Shown here: positions 1 to 8,623 of the stretch, piece by piece
How positions within the stretch are numbered: the stretch's first letter is position 1
Layout: each line of letters opens with the position of its first letter
NCBI GenBank assembly: GCA_018402445.1
Contig: JAGYIT010000013.1
Location: 30,468-94,467 of the forward strand
Source of the DNA: Akkermansiaceae bacterium
GTDB lineage: Bacteria; Verrucomicrobiota; Verrucomicrobiia; Verrucomicrobiales; Akkermansiaceae
Length of the DNA stretch: 64,000 nucleotides
Reading direction: 5' to 3'
Notes under the pieces: model-generated
The model's database searches: none
Told to the model about the DNA's origin: nothing
Seen by the model: only the letters and a program-made list of their open reading frames with translations
Made by a program: the position numbers and the translations under genes

Positions 1-927
1 GGAGTCGATCCCACACTGGCACCCGCTCGCGGCGAAATTGCCAGCCTCCAGGTAGTCCCATCCGAGTTCAAGATGACGCCCGGCGGATCGGTCGATTTCA
101 AGGTCTTCGGCCTCGATGCCAACGGTCGCCGCGTCGGCGAAGTGAAGGCGGAATCATGGGAGACCTTCATCCCGCCCACCGCCCGCGTCCAGTCCACCGT
201 CGATGCCAAGTTCGAAGGCTCCACCCTCAAGTCCGCCCCGGATGCCAAGCTTTCCGCCGGTGCCTTCAAGGTCACCGCCAACGGCATGACCGCCACCACC
301 CGCGGGCGCATTGTCGCCGGTTACGGCTATGGCGCGGACTTCGACGAAATCGAGCTATCGATGAAAAACGAGTTCGATGAAACCGAAGCCGTCAATTTCC
401 CGCCCCTGCCATGGCTCGGCGCCCGCATCAAATGGTATGTTCTCGAAAAGGACGGATCCAAGGTTCTCGCCAACCGCCTCGACAACGTCCTGTTCCAACG
501 CACCATGAATTTTTTCGGAGCCTCCCACATGAGCGATTACGTGCTCGAAGGCGACGTGATGACCGATGGCAACCGCCGCACCATGTCCACCGTCGGTCTC
601 GTCAACCAGCGCTACCTCGTCACCCTCGCCGGAAACAACCAGATCCTCGAGGTTTCCAGCAACCACGACCGGCTCAAGCAATCGGTGAAATTCCCGATCA
701 AGGCAAACACATGGTATCGCCTCAAAACCCACGTCAAAGCCAACGCCGACGGCACCGGAACCGTTTTCGCCAAAGCCTGGCCGCGCGGCGAGGACGAACC
801 CGCCGCATGGACTCTCGAAGCGCCCGTCAAACACGTCCACCCGCAAGGCGCTCCCGCCGTTTACGCCTTTTCTCCGCAGTCACAGAAGCGCGTTTACATC
901 GACAACATCAAAGTCACCAAACCCTGA
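1..927 (+). CDS. PQQ-type beta-propeller protein, C-terminal part (5' end outside window)
   Basis: The frame is open from base 1, so the start lies left of the window and about 308 C-terminal residues are visible. The visible part looks extracellular. An Ig-like stretch with repeated short beta strands comes first (about residues 20-100). A concanavalin/LamG-like jelly-roll module follows, with alternating short strands (for example YVLEGDVMTDGNRR and VYIDNIKVT at the very end). That architecture is common at the C-terminus of long PQQ-repeat proteins in Verrucomicrobiota and Planctomycetota. The next gene, 95 bases downstream on the same strand, is itself a PQQ-repeat protein, which supports this reading. 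No catalytic residues can be pointed to. The assignment to a PQQ protein is inferred from the neighbour and the C-terminal fold. Confidence 0.55.
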   Translation, partial: GVDPTLAPARGEIASLQVVPSEFKMTPGGSVDFKVFGLDANGRRVGEVKAESWETFIPPTARVQSTVDAKFEGSTLKSAPDAKLSAGAFKVTANGMTATTRGRIVAGYGYGADFDEIELSMKNEFDETEAVNFPPLPWLGARIKWYVLEKDGSKVLANRLDNVLFQRTMNFFGASHMSDYVLEGDVMTDGNRRTMSTVGLVNQRYLVTLAGNNQILEVSSNHDRLKQSVKFPIKANTWYRLKTHVKANADGTGTVFAKAWPRGEDEPAAWTLEAPVKHVHPQGAPAVYAFSPQSQKRVYIDNIKVTKP

Positions 928-1022
928 CCGTGGCGGCAATGGAGCAAAGCGACATGGCGGGACTGACTTAAAATATAAATAATCTCCCGCAAATTTCATC
1001 CGCCATGCCCATACACAAACTT

Positions 1023-2533
1023 ATGAAACCAACCATCCTTCTCCTAGCCCTATGCCCCGCCCTTCACGCCCAGGACTGGCCCATGTGGGGCGGCACCCCC
1101 AGCCGCAACATGATCGCGGAGGCCAAGAACCTCCCCACCGAAATCAAACCCGGCACCATCAACCCGGAAAACGAAACCGTTGACCTCGCGGAAACCAAGA
1201 ACGTCCTGTGGGTCGCCAAACTCGGCTCGCAGACATACGGCAACCCAGTCGTGGGCGGCGGCAAAGTCCTCGTTGGCACCAACAACGAGTCCCCGCGCGA
1301 TCCCTCGCAAAACGGCGACCGCGGCAACCTGATGTGCTTCGATGAGAAAACCGGCGAGTTCCTCTGGCAGCTCATCATCCCCAAACTCGGCGCAGGCAAG
1401 GTCAGCGACTGGGAATTCGTGGGCCTCTGTTCGTCCCCCGCCATCGTCGGCGACAAGGCCTATGTCATCACCAACCGCGCGGAAATCATGTGCCTCGACC
1501 TCAATGGCATGGCCAACGGCAACTGCCGGCTCGTTCAAGGATGAGGCAAAATACATGACCGCAGACCCTGCCAACCCGATCACCATCGGCGACAAGCACG
1601 CCGACATCATCTGGTCCTACGACATGCGCGAGGAACTCGGCACTTTCCCCCACAATGTCTCGTCATGCTCGCCACTGGTCGTCAACGGCGTCGTTTACAC
1701 CGCCACCTCCAACGGCATGGACTGGTCCCACACCAACATCCCCGCCCCGCTCGCTCCCGCGCTGGTCTCCGTCGATGCGGAAACCGGCAAGCTGCTCGGC
1801 GAGGAGATGTCCGGCGTCACCGAGCGCGTCCTGCACGCCTCATGGTCATCCCCCACGCTCGCCAAGATCAATAACAAGGAAATCCTCCTCTGGGGCGGCG
1901 GCGACGGTTTCGCCTATGGCTTCGACCCCAAGCCGGTCCGCAATGAGGAGGAAGAACTCGACGTGTTCAAGGAACTCTGGAAAATCGACGCCAATCCGCC
2001 AGAATACCGCGAAAAAGACGGTGAACCCATAAAATACGCCACTTACCGCGGCCCCTCGGAAGTCATCGGAACCTTCGTTTACGAAGACGGACTCGCCTAC
2101 GTCGTCATCGGCCAGGATCCGGAACACGGCGACGGAGTGGGAATGCTCACTTGCCTCGACCCCGCCACCGGCAAGCCTGGTCTGGACCTACAAGGAAATC
2201 GGCCGCTCGATCTCTACCCCGAGCGTCAAGGACGGCCTCATCTACATCGCGGAATATGACGGTGACCTCCACTGCCTCGACGCGAAAACCGGCAAGGTCC
2301 ATTGGGTTCACGAAACGCAATCCCGCATCTGGGGCTCCACCATCGTCGCCGACGGCAAGGTCTTCCTACCCACCGAGGATGGCGACCTCCACATCCTCGC
2401 CACCGGCAAGGAGAAAAACGTCCTCAGCACGGTCAACTTCGGCGCACCCATTTACAGCTCGCCGATCGTCGCTAACGACGTGCTCTATATCGCCACCATG
2501 ACCCACCTCTACGCAATCGGCTCCAAGCAATGA
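1023..2533 (+). CDS. PQQ-repeat beta-propeller protein (BamB-like), two frameshifts
   Basis: Exported beta-propeller protein of roughly 500 residues. The start at 1023 is chosen because it gives a clean signal peptide (MKPTILLLALCPALHA, then QDWP); an in-frame ATG at 1005 would add six residues. Typical PQQ blade motifs are visible: DWPMWGG near the N-terminus, CFDEKTGEFLWQ, VDAETGKLLGEE, CLDAKTGKVHW, and AIGSKQ at the end. The reading frame is broken twice. At 1524 an extra T follows AAC, and near 2176-2178 an extra base turns GKPVW into GKPGL. Removing both bases gives one continuous, well-conserved product, so I annotate through them; sequencing error is as likely as real decay. Such proteins act in the periplasm as binding scaffolds or sugar/alcohol dehydrogenases. 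No quinone-binding residues can be proven here. Confidence 0.75.
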
Positions 2534-2557
2534 ATGGAGCGCGGACTTTAGTCCGCA
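2534..2557. repeat. short palindromic REP-like element (copy 1)
   Basis: The palindrome core GCGGACTTTAGTCCGC lies just after the stop of the PQQ gene. A 24-base stretch is almost identical to the reverse complement of 31013-31036 inside polA; the only core difference is T versus C in the loop. It sits between two genes and may act as a small hairpin in the transcript. Confidence 0.65.
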
Positions 2558-2571
2558 CATTCACCCCATCC

Positions 2572-2808
2572 ATGAAACGCCCCGTCCTCATTTCCATCCT
2601 GGCATTCGTGGCCCTTTTCATCCTCCACCACGATTTCTGGAACTGGGGAAACACAACGCTCGTCTTCGGTTTCATGCCCATCGGCCTCGCCTATCACGTG
2701 GGCTATTCCCTCGCCGCAGGCTTGCTATGGTTTCTCGTCTGTCGCTTCGCCTGGCCCCATTCCATTGAAAAATGGGCGGACGAACCCAACACGGACACTG
2801 ATCACTGA
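2572..2808 (+). CDS. DUF3311-like small membrane protein
   Basis: A 78-residue protein with two predicted membrane helices: residues about 5-22 (VLISILAFVALFILHH) and about 35-58 (PIGLAYHVGYSLAAGLLWFL). The C-terminal tail is short and acidic. Size, the two-helix layout and its position directly before a sodium:solute symporter match the DUF3311 family, which is routinely the small partner gene of SSS transporters. An upstream in-frame ATG at 2530 would place the REP palindrome inside the coding region, so 2572, which starts MKRPVLIS, is preferred. It is probably co-transcribed with the symporter 54 bases downstream. The role of the small subunit is not established. Confidence 0.7.
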   Translation: MKRPVLISILAFVALFILHHDFWNWGNTTLVFGFMPIGLAYHVGYSLAAGLLWFLVCRFAWPHSIEKWADEPNTDTDH

Positions 2809-2862
2809 TCACTGACCTGTCCGTCATAGCTTCAGCGACGACGGATCACCCGGCACTTCTCC

Positions 2863-4413
2863 ATGACGCCCCTGTTCATCATCATCGGCTACCTCGGGCT
2901 TCTCATCGGTCTCGGCCTAGTCAGTAGCCGTTTTTCAAAAGGGACCGCCGCCGACTTCTTCGTCGTCAACCGCTCGGTCGGATCCTTCCTGCTGCTGATG
3001 TCGATCTTCGGCACCACCATGACCGGCTTCGCCCTCGTCGGGTCCACCGGCAAGGCGTTCAGCTCCGGCATCGGCACCTACGGTCTGATGGCCTCGTGGT
3101 CCGGGCTGATCCATTCTGCGGTTTTCTTCCTCGTCGGCATCCGGCTATGGGCGATCGGGAAACGCCACGGTTACGTCACGCAGTGCGAATATTTCCGCAA
3201 CCGCTTCGATTCGCCCGCCGTCGGCTATCTGTTGTTTCCCATCCTGATCCTGCTGCTCATTCCCTATCTGTTGGTGGGTGTGATATCCGCCGGGAAATTC
3301 ATCCAAGCCACCACCAAGGGCATGTTTCCCGAGCATTTCGTCCTCACCCTGCCCGACGGAAACCCGCATCCGCTCACCGGCGGCATCCCGCCCGAACTCG
3401 GCGGGCTTGCCATCTGTGCCATCGTCCTTTTCTACGTCTTCTTCGGCGGCCTGCGCGGCGCGGTCTGGGCGAACACCTTCCAGACCCTCGTTTTCATGAT
3501 CACCGGAGTCATCGCCTTCTGGATGATCTCCCAAAAACTCGGCGGCCTCTCCGCCGCCAGCCAGGCCGTGCTCGACAGCGATTTCGCCAAACCCCGCGCC
3601 GCCCGCGAAGGCATGATGGGTCATGGCCAGTTCTTCTCGTATTGGATGATCCCCCTTTCCGTCGGGATGTTCCCCCACATTTTCCAACACTGGCTCACCG
3701 CGAAAAGCGCAAAGACCTTCAGGCTCACCGTCGTCGTTCATCCGATTTTTATCATGATCGTCTGGCTGCCCTGCATCCTCATCGGCGTCTGGGCTGCCGC
3801 GCACATCGGCCCGCTGGGCCCCGGACAATCGCCCAACTCGATCCTCGGCCGCATGGTCGAAAGCCTCGTCCACTCGCCGGCTCTCCTAGGCCTCGTCGGC
3901 GCCGGCGTGCTCGCCGCCATCATGTCCAGCCTCGACTCGCAGTTCATGTGCCTTGGCACGATGTTCACCAAGGACATCGTCCTGAAAAAATTCGGTGAGG
4001 ATCGTTTCACCGACGGTCAGAAAGTCCTCATCGCCCGTGGATTCATCCTCGCCATCGTCGCCGTCACCTACGGAATGGCCGTCCTGCTGATGGACACCGC
4101 CCAGGTCTTCGCCCTCGGCGTCTGGTGCTTCAGCGGCTTCGCGGGCTTGTTTCCGCTCGCCGTGGGAGCCGTCTATTGGAAACGGACGACCGCCGCCGGA
4201 GCCATCGCCTCCATCGCCGTCACCGCACTCACCTGGGCCGTCCTTTTCTACCGCGACATCATCGCCGTAAAACCGCCCGGCGGAGAAGAACTCCTCATCG
4301 TCGGCATGATGCCCGTCACCGTCATTGTCGCCGCATCCGCCATCACGCTGGTGGTTGTTTCCCTTCTCACATCAAAACCATCAGACTCCACCTTGCGTAA
4401 GTTCTTCGCTTGA
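2863..4413 (+). CDS. sodium:solute symporter (SSS family)
   Basis: A 516-residue inner-membrane transporter with about 13 hydrophobic segments, the usual size for the SSS/SLC5 family. The family's early helix pattern is present: an N-terminal FIIIGYLGLLIGLGLVSSR followed by SIFGTTMTGFALVGSTGKAF, which corresponds to the TM1 region carrying sodium-site residues. A conserved AGVLAAIMSSLDSQFMCLG segment sits around residue 350, where SSS members have the SxxD motif of the second sodium site. It belongs with the preceding DUF3311 gene as a two-gene unit. Substrate cannot be read from sequence; panthenate-, proline- and sugar-type SSS proteins are all possible. Confidence 0.9.
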   Translation: MTPLFIIIGYLGLLIGLGLVSSRFSKGTAADFFVVNRSVGSFLLLMSIFGTTMTGFALVGSTGKAFSSGIGTYGLMASWSGLIHSAVFFLVGIRLWAIGKRHGYVTQCEYFRNRFDSPAVGYLLFPILILLLIPYLLVGVISAGKFIQATTKGMFPEHFVLTLPDGNPHPLTGGIPPELGGLAICAIVLFYVFFGGLRGAVWANTFQTLVFMITGVIAFWMISQKLGGLSAASQAVLDSDFAKPRAAREGMMGHGQFFSYWMIPLSVGMFPHIFQHWLTAKSAKTFRLTVVVHPIFIMIVWLPCILIGVWAAAHIGPLGPGQSPNSILGRMVESLVHSPALLGLVGAGVLAAIMSSLDSQFMCLGTMFTKDIVLKKFGEDRFTDGQKVLIARGFILAIVAVTYGMAVLLMDTAQVFALGVWCFSGFAGLFPLAVGAVYWKRTTAAGAIASIAVTALTWAVLFYRDIIAVKPPGGEELLIVGMMPVTVIVAASAITLVVVSLLTSKPSDSTLRKFFA

Positions 4414-4457
4414 AGATCCCGTTCGACTTCAATTCTCACACATTCTAACCTACCTCC

Positions 4458-4637
4458 ATGAACCAAGATCTCCGAGAACCTGTAAAACGACGGGTCGGCG
4501 GCACTCTCGCCGTCCTGCCTCCGCTGGTTCGCTTGGAAGCTCTCCGGAAAAACGCCCGCTGGCTCCTAGGCGGAAATTGGCAGCCCCCGACAAACGATGG
4601 AACCCTCGTTCGAAAAACTGTTGGTCATCCTCGCTGA
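4458..4637 (+). CDS. possible small ORF before the nucleotidyltransferase
   Basis: A 59-codon ORF starting MNQDLREPVKRR whose stop overlaps the first codons of the downstream nucleotidyltransferase (4597). It is basic and short. The overlap with a toxin-like nucleotidyltransferase would fit a small partner or antitoxin, but I do not recognise the family. The internal segment PPLVRLEALRKNARWLL looks helical. It may be a real gene or a remnant; there is no independent evidence beyond position and plausible composition. Confidence 0.3.
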   Translation: MNQDLREPVKRRVGGTLAVLPPLVRLEALRKNARWLLGGNWQPPTNDGTLVRKTVGHPR

Positions 4638-5070
4638 AGGTGGCGTGCAGTTCGTGATCGTGGGCGGCGTCGCCGTCACCCTTCACGGCTACGTCCGCCT
4701 CACCGAAGATGTGGACATCCTCCTCGAGTCCTCACCCGGGAATATCCAGCGCTTCCTCGATTCACTGGCCGACTACGGCGAAGGTTTCGCCCGTGAACTC
4801 TCCCAAGAAGATTTCACCGACGAAGAAGGCGCGATCCGCATCGTCGAAGAAACGGAACTCAGCCAGATCGATGTTTTCACCCGCATGTCAGGTCTCCGCT
4901 ATCTCGACCTCAAAACCGACGCCTCCATCCTTTCACTTCAAGGCCATCAAATCCCGTATGCCTCGAAAGCCGCGTTGATTCGGCTGAAAAGCGGCTCAGT
5001 CCGGGAAAAAGACCAGTTCGACGTGGCTGCTCTCAAGCAGTTGGAGATCGACCCGAAAGCATTCGATTGA
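4597..5070 (+). CDS. nucleotidyltransferase-fold protein (DUF6036/AbiEii-like)
   Basis: A 157-residue protein with the minimal nucleotidyltransferase signature. It has FVIVGGVAVTLHGYVRLTEDVDILLE, in which the glycine-rich GG turn is followed by a D-x-D pair (DVDIL) that coordinates metal in this fold. A third acidic residue may be in SQIDVF. The C-terminal half (YASKAALIRLKSG, then EKDQFDVAALKQLE) matches the helical end of DUF6036/AbiEii-type proteins. Such proteins are often toxins or toxin-like enzymes modifying tRNA or other targets. Here only the short ORF upstream could be a partner. Function is inferred from the fold alone. Confidence 0.7.
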   Translation: MEPSFEKLLVILAEGGVQFVIVGGVAVTLHGYVRLTEDVDILLESSPGNIQRFLDSLADYGEGFARELSQEDFTDEEGAIRIVEETELSQIDVFTRMSGLRYLDLKTDASILSLQGHQIPYASKAALIRLKSGSVREKDQFDVAALKQLEIDPKAFD

Positions 5071-5130
5071 AGCCCAAGAATCCGCCTTGCCCCCACCTGT
5101 TCCCAACGTATCCATCCATAACCGCACATC

Positions 5131-6199
5131 ATGTCCTCATCTTTGACCCCACAAGCCGCCGCCGACCAACTCGACGCCCACACCCGCGAAATGGTGAAGT
5201 GGCATTTCTCCCCGGAAACCGGCTGCCCTTACTGGCTCGATCAATTGCCGAACCTCGGTTTCGACCCGCTAAAGGACATCACCTGTTTCGCCGACATCCG
5301 GAAATTCGAACCCTTCGATGACGAGGTTCTGCGCAAGGAAGATCCCGCCCGTTTCATCCCGAAAGCCTTCGGCAAGCGCCCCTACAACGTCTTCGAAACC
5401 GGCGGCACCACCGGCATGCCCAAGCAGCGCATCGGTTGGGACGATTACATGACCGACTACACGGAATTCTCCGAGCACTACGGCCCCGACTTCTTTCCAC
5501 AGGGCGCGAACTGGCTCATGGTCGGCCCCACCGGCCCGCGCCGCCTGCGACTCGCCATCGAGCACCTCGCCAACATCCGCGGCGGTGCCTGCTACTTCAT
5601 CGACCTCGATCCGCGCTGGGTGAAACGCCTCATCGGCATGGGCGAAATGCGTATGGCCAAGCTCTACCAGGAACACGTCATCGACCAGGCCGCCACCATC
5701 ATCCGCCACCGCGACATCGGTTGTCTGTTCACCACGCCGAAACTCCTCGAATCCCTCGCCGAACGCATGTCGCTCGTCGATGCCGGCATCAAGGGCGTCT
5801 TCGCCGGCGGCACCACCATGACCCCGCAATACGTCCGCTTCATCGAAGAGGAAGTCCTGGAGGGAAAAATCAATTTCGCACCCACCTACGGCAACACCCT
5901 CATGGGGCTCGCCATCAGCAAAAACGTGCGCCCGGCGAATTTTCACTCACCTACCACGCCCCCAACCCCGCGCCGTGCTGCGCATCGTCAATCCCGATTC
6001 CCCCTCCGAACTCATGCCCTACGGCGAATACGGCCGCGTCGAACTCACCACCATGACCAAGGAATTCTTCATGCCCCGCTTCCTCGAGCGCGACGAAGCC
6101 ATCCGCCGCGCCCCCTGCGAGGAATTCCCGTGGGACGGGGTAGGGGATGTGAGACCGTTTCAGTCCGGGACGAAGACAGTGATTGAAGGGGTTTATTAA
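5131..6199 (+). CDS. adenylate-forming ligase (PaaK/LuxE-like), frameshifted
   Basis: About 350 residues of an AMP-binding (ANL-type) ligase related to phenylacetate-CoA ligase and LuxE-type acyl-protein synthetase. The phosphate-binding loop TGGTTGMPKQR lies at about residue 89. A second core motif, FAPTYGNTLMGLA, sits where ANL enzymes have the YGxTE-type adenine motif. The frame changes twice, near 5933 (one base missing in CCCGG) and near 5976 (one C missing in a C run). Restoring both gives EFSLTYHAPNP, then VLRIVNPDSPSELMPYGEYGRVELTT. That second block is the conserved A8-like region of the family. The gene likely belongs with the aldehyde dehydrogenase (6915) and iron alcohol dehydrogenase (8624), activating a carboxylate for reduction. 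The substrate is unknown. Confidence 0.65.
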
Positions 6200-6243
6200 A
6201 ATTTGCATCGATAAACATTTTGTCATACGATCATCCCATCGAT

Positions 6244-6450
6244 ATGAATACCGTAACCGTCTCTCCCAAATTCCAGGTCGTGATTCCGCAGGCCATCCGC
6301 GAAGAACTTTCACTCAAGCCTGGGGAGAAGCTTCGCGTGCTCCGCTACGATAACCGCGTCGAGTTGATCCGAATTCGACCGATCAAGGAACTCCGCGGAT
6401 TTCTCCGTGGGATGGATACCACAATCGAACGGGAAGACGACCGCCTGTGA
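6244..6450 (+). CDS. AbrB/MazE-family antitoxin
   Basis: A 68-residue SpoVT/AbrB swapped-hairpin protein: VTVSPKFQVVIPQAIREELSLKPGEKLRV is the standard DNA-binding beta-hairpin dimer element. The C-terminal tail (RGMDTTIEREDD) is acidic, as expected for the toxin-wrapping part. The ATG at 6244 is chosen; a TTG at 6220 would add eight residues that do not belong to the fold. Its stop overlaps the toxin start by four bases, which signals translational coupling. It presumably represses its own promoter. This pair sits inside the ligase/dehydrogenase cluster and looks like an insertion. Confidence 0.85.
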   Translation: MNTVTVSPKFQVVIPQAIREELSLKPGEKLRVLRYDNRVELIRIRPIKELRGFLRGMDTTIEREDDRL

Positions 6451-6845
6451 GACAATTGCACATCGTCGATTCCTCCGGCTGGATCGAGTATTTCTCCGGC
6501 ACCGCATTTGCCGGCCATTTCGAGGCTCCGCTTTCGGATCCCGAGCACCTGATCGTCCCGGTGATCACGATCTACGAAGTTTTCAAAAAGATCCTACGTG
6601 AGCGGGGCGAGAGCGCCGCCCTCCAGGCGGTCGGCCAGATGCAAGCCGGCACCGTCGTGGACATCGGCACCTCCCTCGCCATGGAAGCCGCGCGTCACCC
6701 ATTACCGCTTGCCGACAGCCTGATCTATGCGACTGCTCTTCGTTGGAGCGCCATACTCTGGACTCAAGACGAACACTTCAAAGACCTCCCTCACGTCAGA
6801 TACTTCCCCAAATCCCCTCCGATCACCGATCACAACCGAGCGTAG
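6447..6845 (+). CDS. PIN-domain toxin (VapC family)
   Basis: A 132-residue PIN-domain ribonuclease starting with GTG inside the antitoxin stop. The four acidic positions of the fold are visible: D8 in HIVDSSGW, E43 in ITIYEVFKK, D90 in LPLADSLIYA, and D105 in WTQDEHFKDL. It likely cleaves tRNA or rRNA when free of antitoxin. The LADSLIYATA motif is the typical third-acid helix of VapC proteins. It forms a two-gene module with the AbrB-type antitoxin upstream. Confidence 0.85.
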   Translation: MRQLHIVDSSGWIEYFSGTAFAGHFEAPLSDPEHLIVPVITIYEVFKKILRERGESAALQAVGQMQAGTVVDIGTSLAMEAARHPLPLADSLIYATALRWSAILWTQDEHFKDLPHVRYFPKSPPITDHNRA

Positions 6846-6914
6846 CGAGATAGCCCGACTGACTCATTCTCAATACCTCGGGCAAATCACTCGGCACTTC
6901 CACCTCTTCAAGCC

Positions 6915-8363
6915 ATGAACATCCCCATCCTCCGCCTCGGCCGCGAATACACCTCCCATGACCTGGTCGAACTCGACCTTGGTTCCGAAACGCTGACCAC
7001 CCATACCGCCAATCCCGGCCTCATCCGCCGCGATCTTCTCCAGATCGCCAAGGCGAAGGCCGCGCTCGACGCGATCCCGGCGGACACGCTCGCCACCTAT
7101 TGCGAGCAGGCGGCGGAGCTGTTTCTCCACGCCGATCTTCCCTGTGGCGATGCCGTCCAGTCGCCGCAACAATACGTCGAGTCGCTGTCCGCCCTGACCC
7201 GCCTTCCCCACACCCTCGTCCGCATGAACATGGGGAAAATCCATGCCGCGATGTCACAGGTTCGCACGATCATCGCCGGACTCACCCGCAACATGCCGCT
7301 CAACATTTTCGACAAAGGCATCACCCGCATCGACGACCTCATCATCAATTATTTCCCGACCACGTCATCCCTCGGCGTCTCGCTTCCGTCCAACGCCCCC
7401 GCCGTCAACTCGCTGTGGATTCCCGCACCAGTGATGAAAATTCCCGTTCTTTTAAAACCCGGTCGCGAGGATCCGTTCACGCCTCTCCGCATCGTGCAGG
7501 CGATGATCCAGGCCGGTTTCCCGAAAGAGGCGTTCGGTTTCTACCCGACCACCCACGAAGGCGGCGACACGCTTCTAACAACCTGCGGACGCGGCATTTC
7601 GTTCGGCAGCGACGCCACGGTGAAAAAGTATTCCGCCTTCCCCTCCATCCAAGTCCACGGCACCGGCCGCTCGAAAATCCTCATCGGCGAGGACATGATC
7701 GCACGCTGGCCCGAGTTCCTCGATGTCATCGTGCAATCCATTTCCGCCAACGGCGGCCGCTCCTGCATCAACACCTCCGCGATCCTCGTCCCGCGCCTCC
7801 GCGACGAACTGGCCAACGCCCTCGCCACCGAGCTCGCGAAAATCCAGCCCCATCCGCGCGAGCACCCGGACGCCCTGCTCTGCGGCTTCGCCAATCCCGC
7901 GCTCGCCGATGGAATCGATGCCCTCATCACCGCCCACCTCAAGGATTCCGGCGCCACCGATGTCACCGCCCTCCACCGCGACTCCGCACGGAAAGTCGAA
8001 GCCTTCGAGCAAACCTACCTCCAGCCCACGCTCATTTCCTGCACCGACAAGGATCACGCGCTCGCCAACACCGAGTTCATGTTCCCCTACGCCAGCATCG
8101 TGGAAATCCCGCAGGCCGAAATGCTCGCCAACATCGGCCAGACACTCGTCGTTTCCGCGTTCACCGAAGACCAAAACTTCATCGAACAGCTCCTCCTCAG
8201 CCCCGACATCGAGCGCCTCAACCTCGGCACCTTCCCCACCAACCGCGTCCAATGGGAACAACCTCACGAGGGCAACCTCTTCGAGTTCCTCTACCACCGC
8301 CGCGCCATCCAGGGAAATGTGGCGGCGGTTTCCAACCGCCAAGCCGAACTCACACCCGCCTAG
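6915..8363 (+). CDS. aldehyde dehydrogenase / acyl-CoA reductase (LuxC-like)
   Basis: A 482-residue protein of the ALDH superfamily. The catalytic-cysteine region NGGRSCINTSAILVP lies around residue 280. The NAD-binding half has PAPVMKIPVLLKPGREDPFTPLRIVQAM, where the lysine corresponds to the conserved ALDH lysine. A glycine-rich turn follows (GRGISFGSDATVKKY). The closest pattern I know is the acyl-CoA/fatty-acyl reductase branch. Next to an AMP-ligase (5131) and an iron-dependent alcohol dehydrogenase (8624), a route from an activated acid to aldehyde to alcohol, or the reverse, is plausible. The C-terminus overlaps a short palindromic repeat at 8324-8340. Confidence 0.75.
   Translation: MNIPILRLGREYTSHDLVELDLGSETLTTHTANPGLIRRDLLQIAKAKAALDAIPADTLATYCEQAAELFLHADLPCGDAVQSPQQYVESLSALTRLPHTLVRMNMGKIHAAMSQVRTIIAGLTRNMPLNIFDKGITRIDDLIINYFPTTSSLGVSLPSNAPAVNSLWIPAPVMKIPVLLKPGREDPFTPLRIVQAMIQAGFPKEAFGFYPTTHEGGDTLLTTCGRGISFGSDATVKKYSAFPSIQVHGTGRSKILIGEDMIARWPEFLDVIVQSISANGGRSCINTSAILVPRLRDELANALATELAKIQPHPREHPDALLCGFANPALADGIDALITAHLKDSGATDVTALHRDSARKVEAFEQTYLQPTLISCTDKDHALANTEFMFPYASIVEIPQAEMLANIGQTLVVSAFTEDQNFIEQLLLSPDIERLNLGTFPTNRVQWEQPHEGNLFEFLYHRRAIQGNVAAVSNRQAELTPA
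8324..8340. repeat. short palindrome inside the 3' end of the aldehyde dehydrogenase gene
   Basis: GGCGGTTTCCAACCGCC is a palindrome with a short loop. It encodes part of the last residues (AAVSNRQ) of the aldehyde dehydrogenase. It resembles the dispersed REP-like palindromes at 2541-2556, 31014-31029 and 37384-37400 in size and style, though not in sequence. Confidence 0.5.
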
Positions 8364-8415
8364 TGCGAAAGAATCGATATAGTGATGAATCCAGTTGAGG
8401 GGAGCGAAGCATCAC

Positions 8416-8539
8416 GGGGAGCACACGCGCCCCCGCGTGTTGTCTTTGGCGCCCTCGCCGAAGACCGGCCGTCCCAACCATTCCACGCGGTTTCCGACGA
8501 GGGCGTCGGAAACAACACGCGAGGGCGCGTGTGCTCCCC
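8416..8539. repeat. MITE-like element with 28-bp terminal inverted repeats (copy 1)
   Basis: Ends 8416-8443 and 8512-8539 are inverted repeats differing at one base; the outer end reads GGGGAGCACACGCGCCC. Each end is followed inward by its own small palindrome, with GGCGCCCTCGCCG on the left and CCGACGAGGGCGTCGG on the right. The element is 124 bp, has no ORF, and fills most of the gap between the aldehyde and alcohol dehydrogenase genes. A related copy lies at 57364-57501. Confidence 0.75.
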
Positions 8540-8623
8540 AAGATTCTCGCTCGATTTATCTCATCCATGATCCGAGTCCATCCGCGTTCATCCGTGGTTC
8601 CTCTTCACTCTTTACTACAGCCC

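Noticed and set aside
4458..4637. Treating the small ORF before the nucleotidyltransferase as a firm antitoxin.
   Set aside because: Its family is not recognised and overlap alone is weak evidence; kept only as a low-confidence feature.
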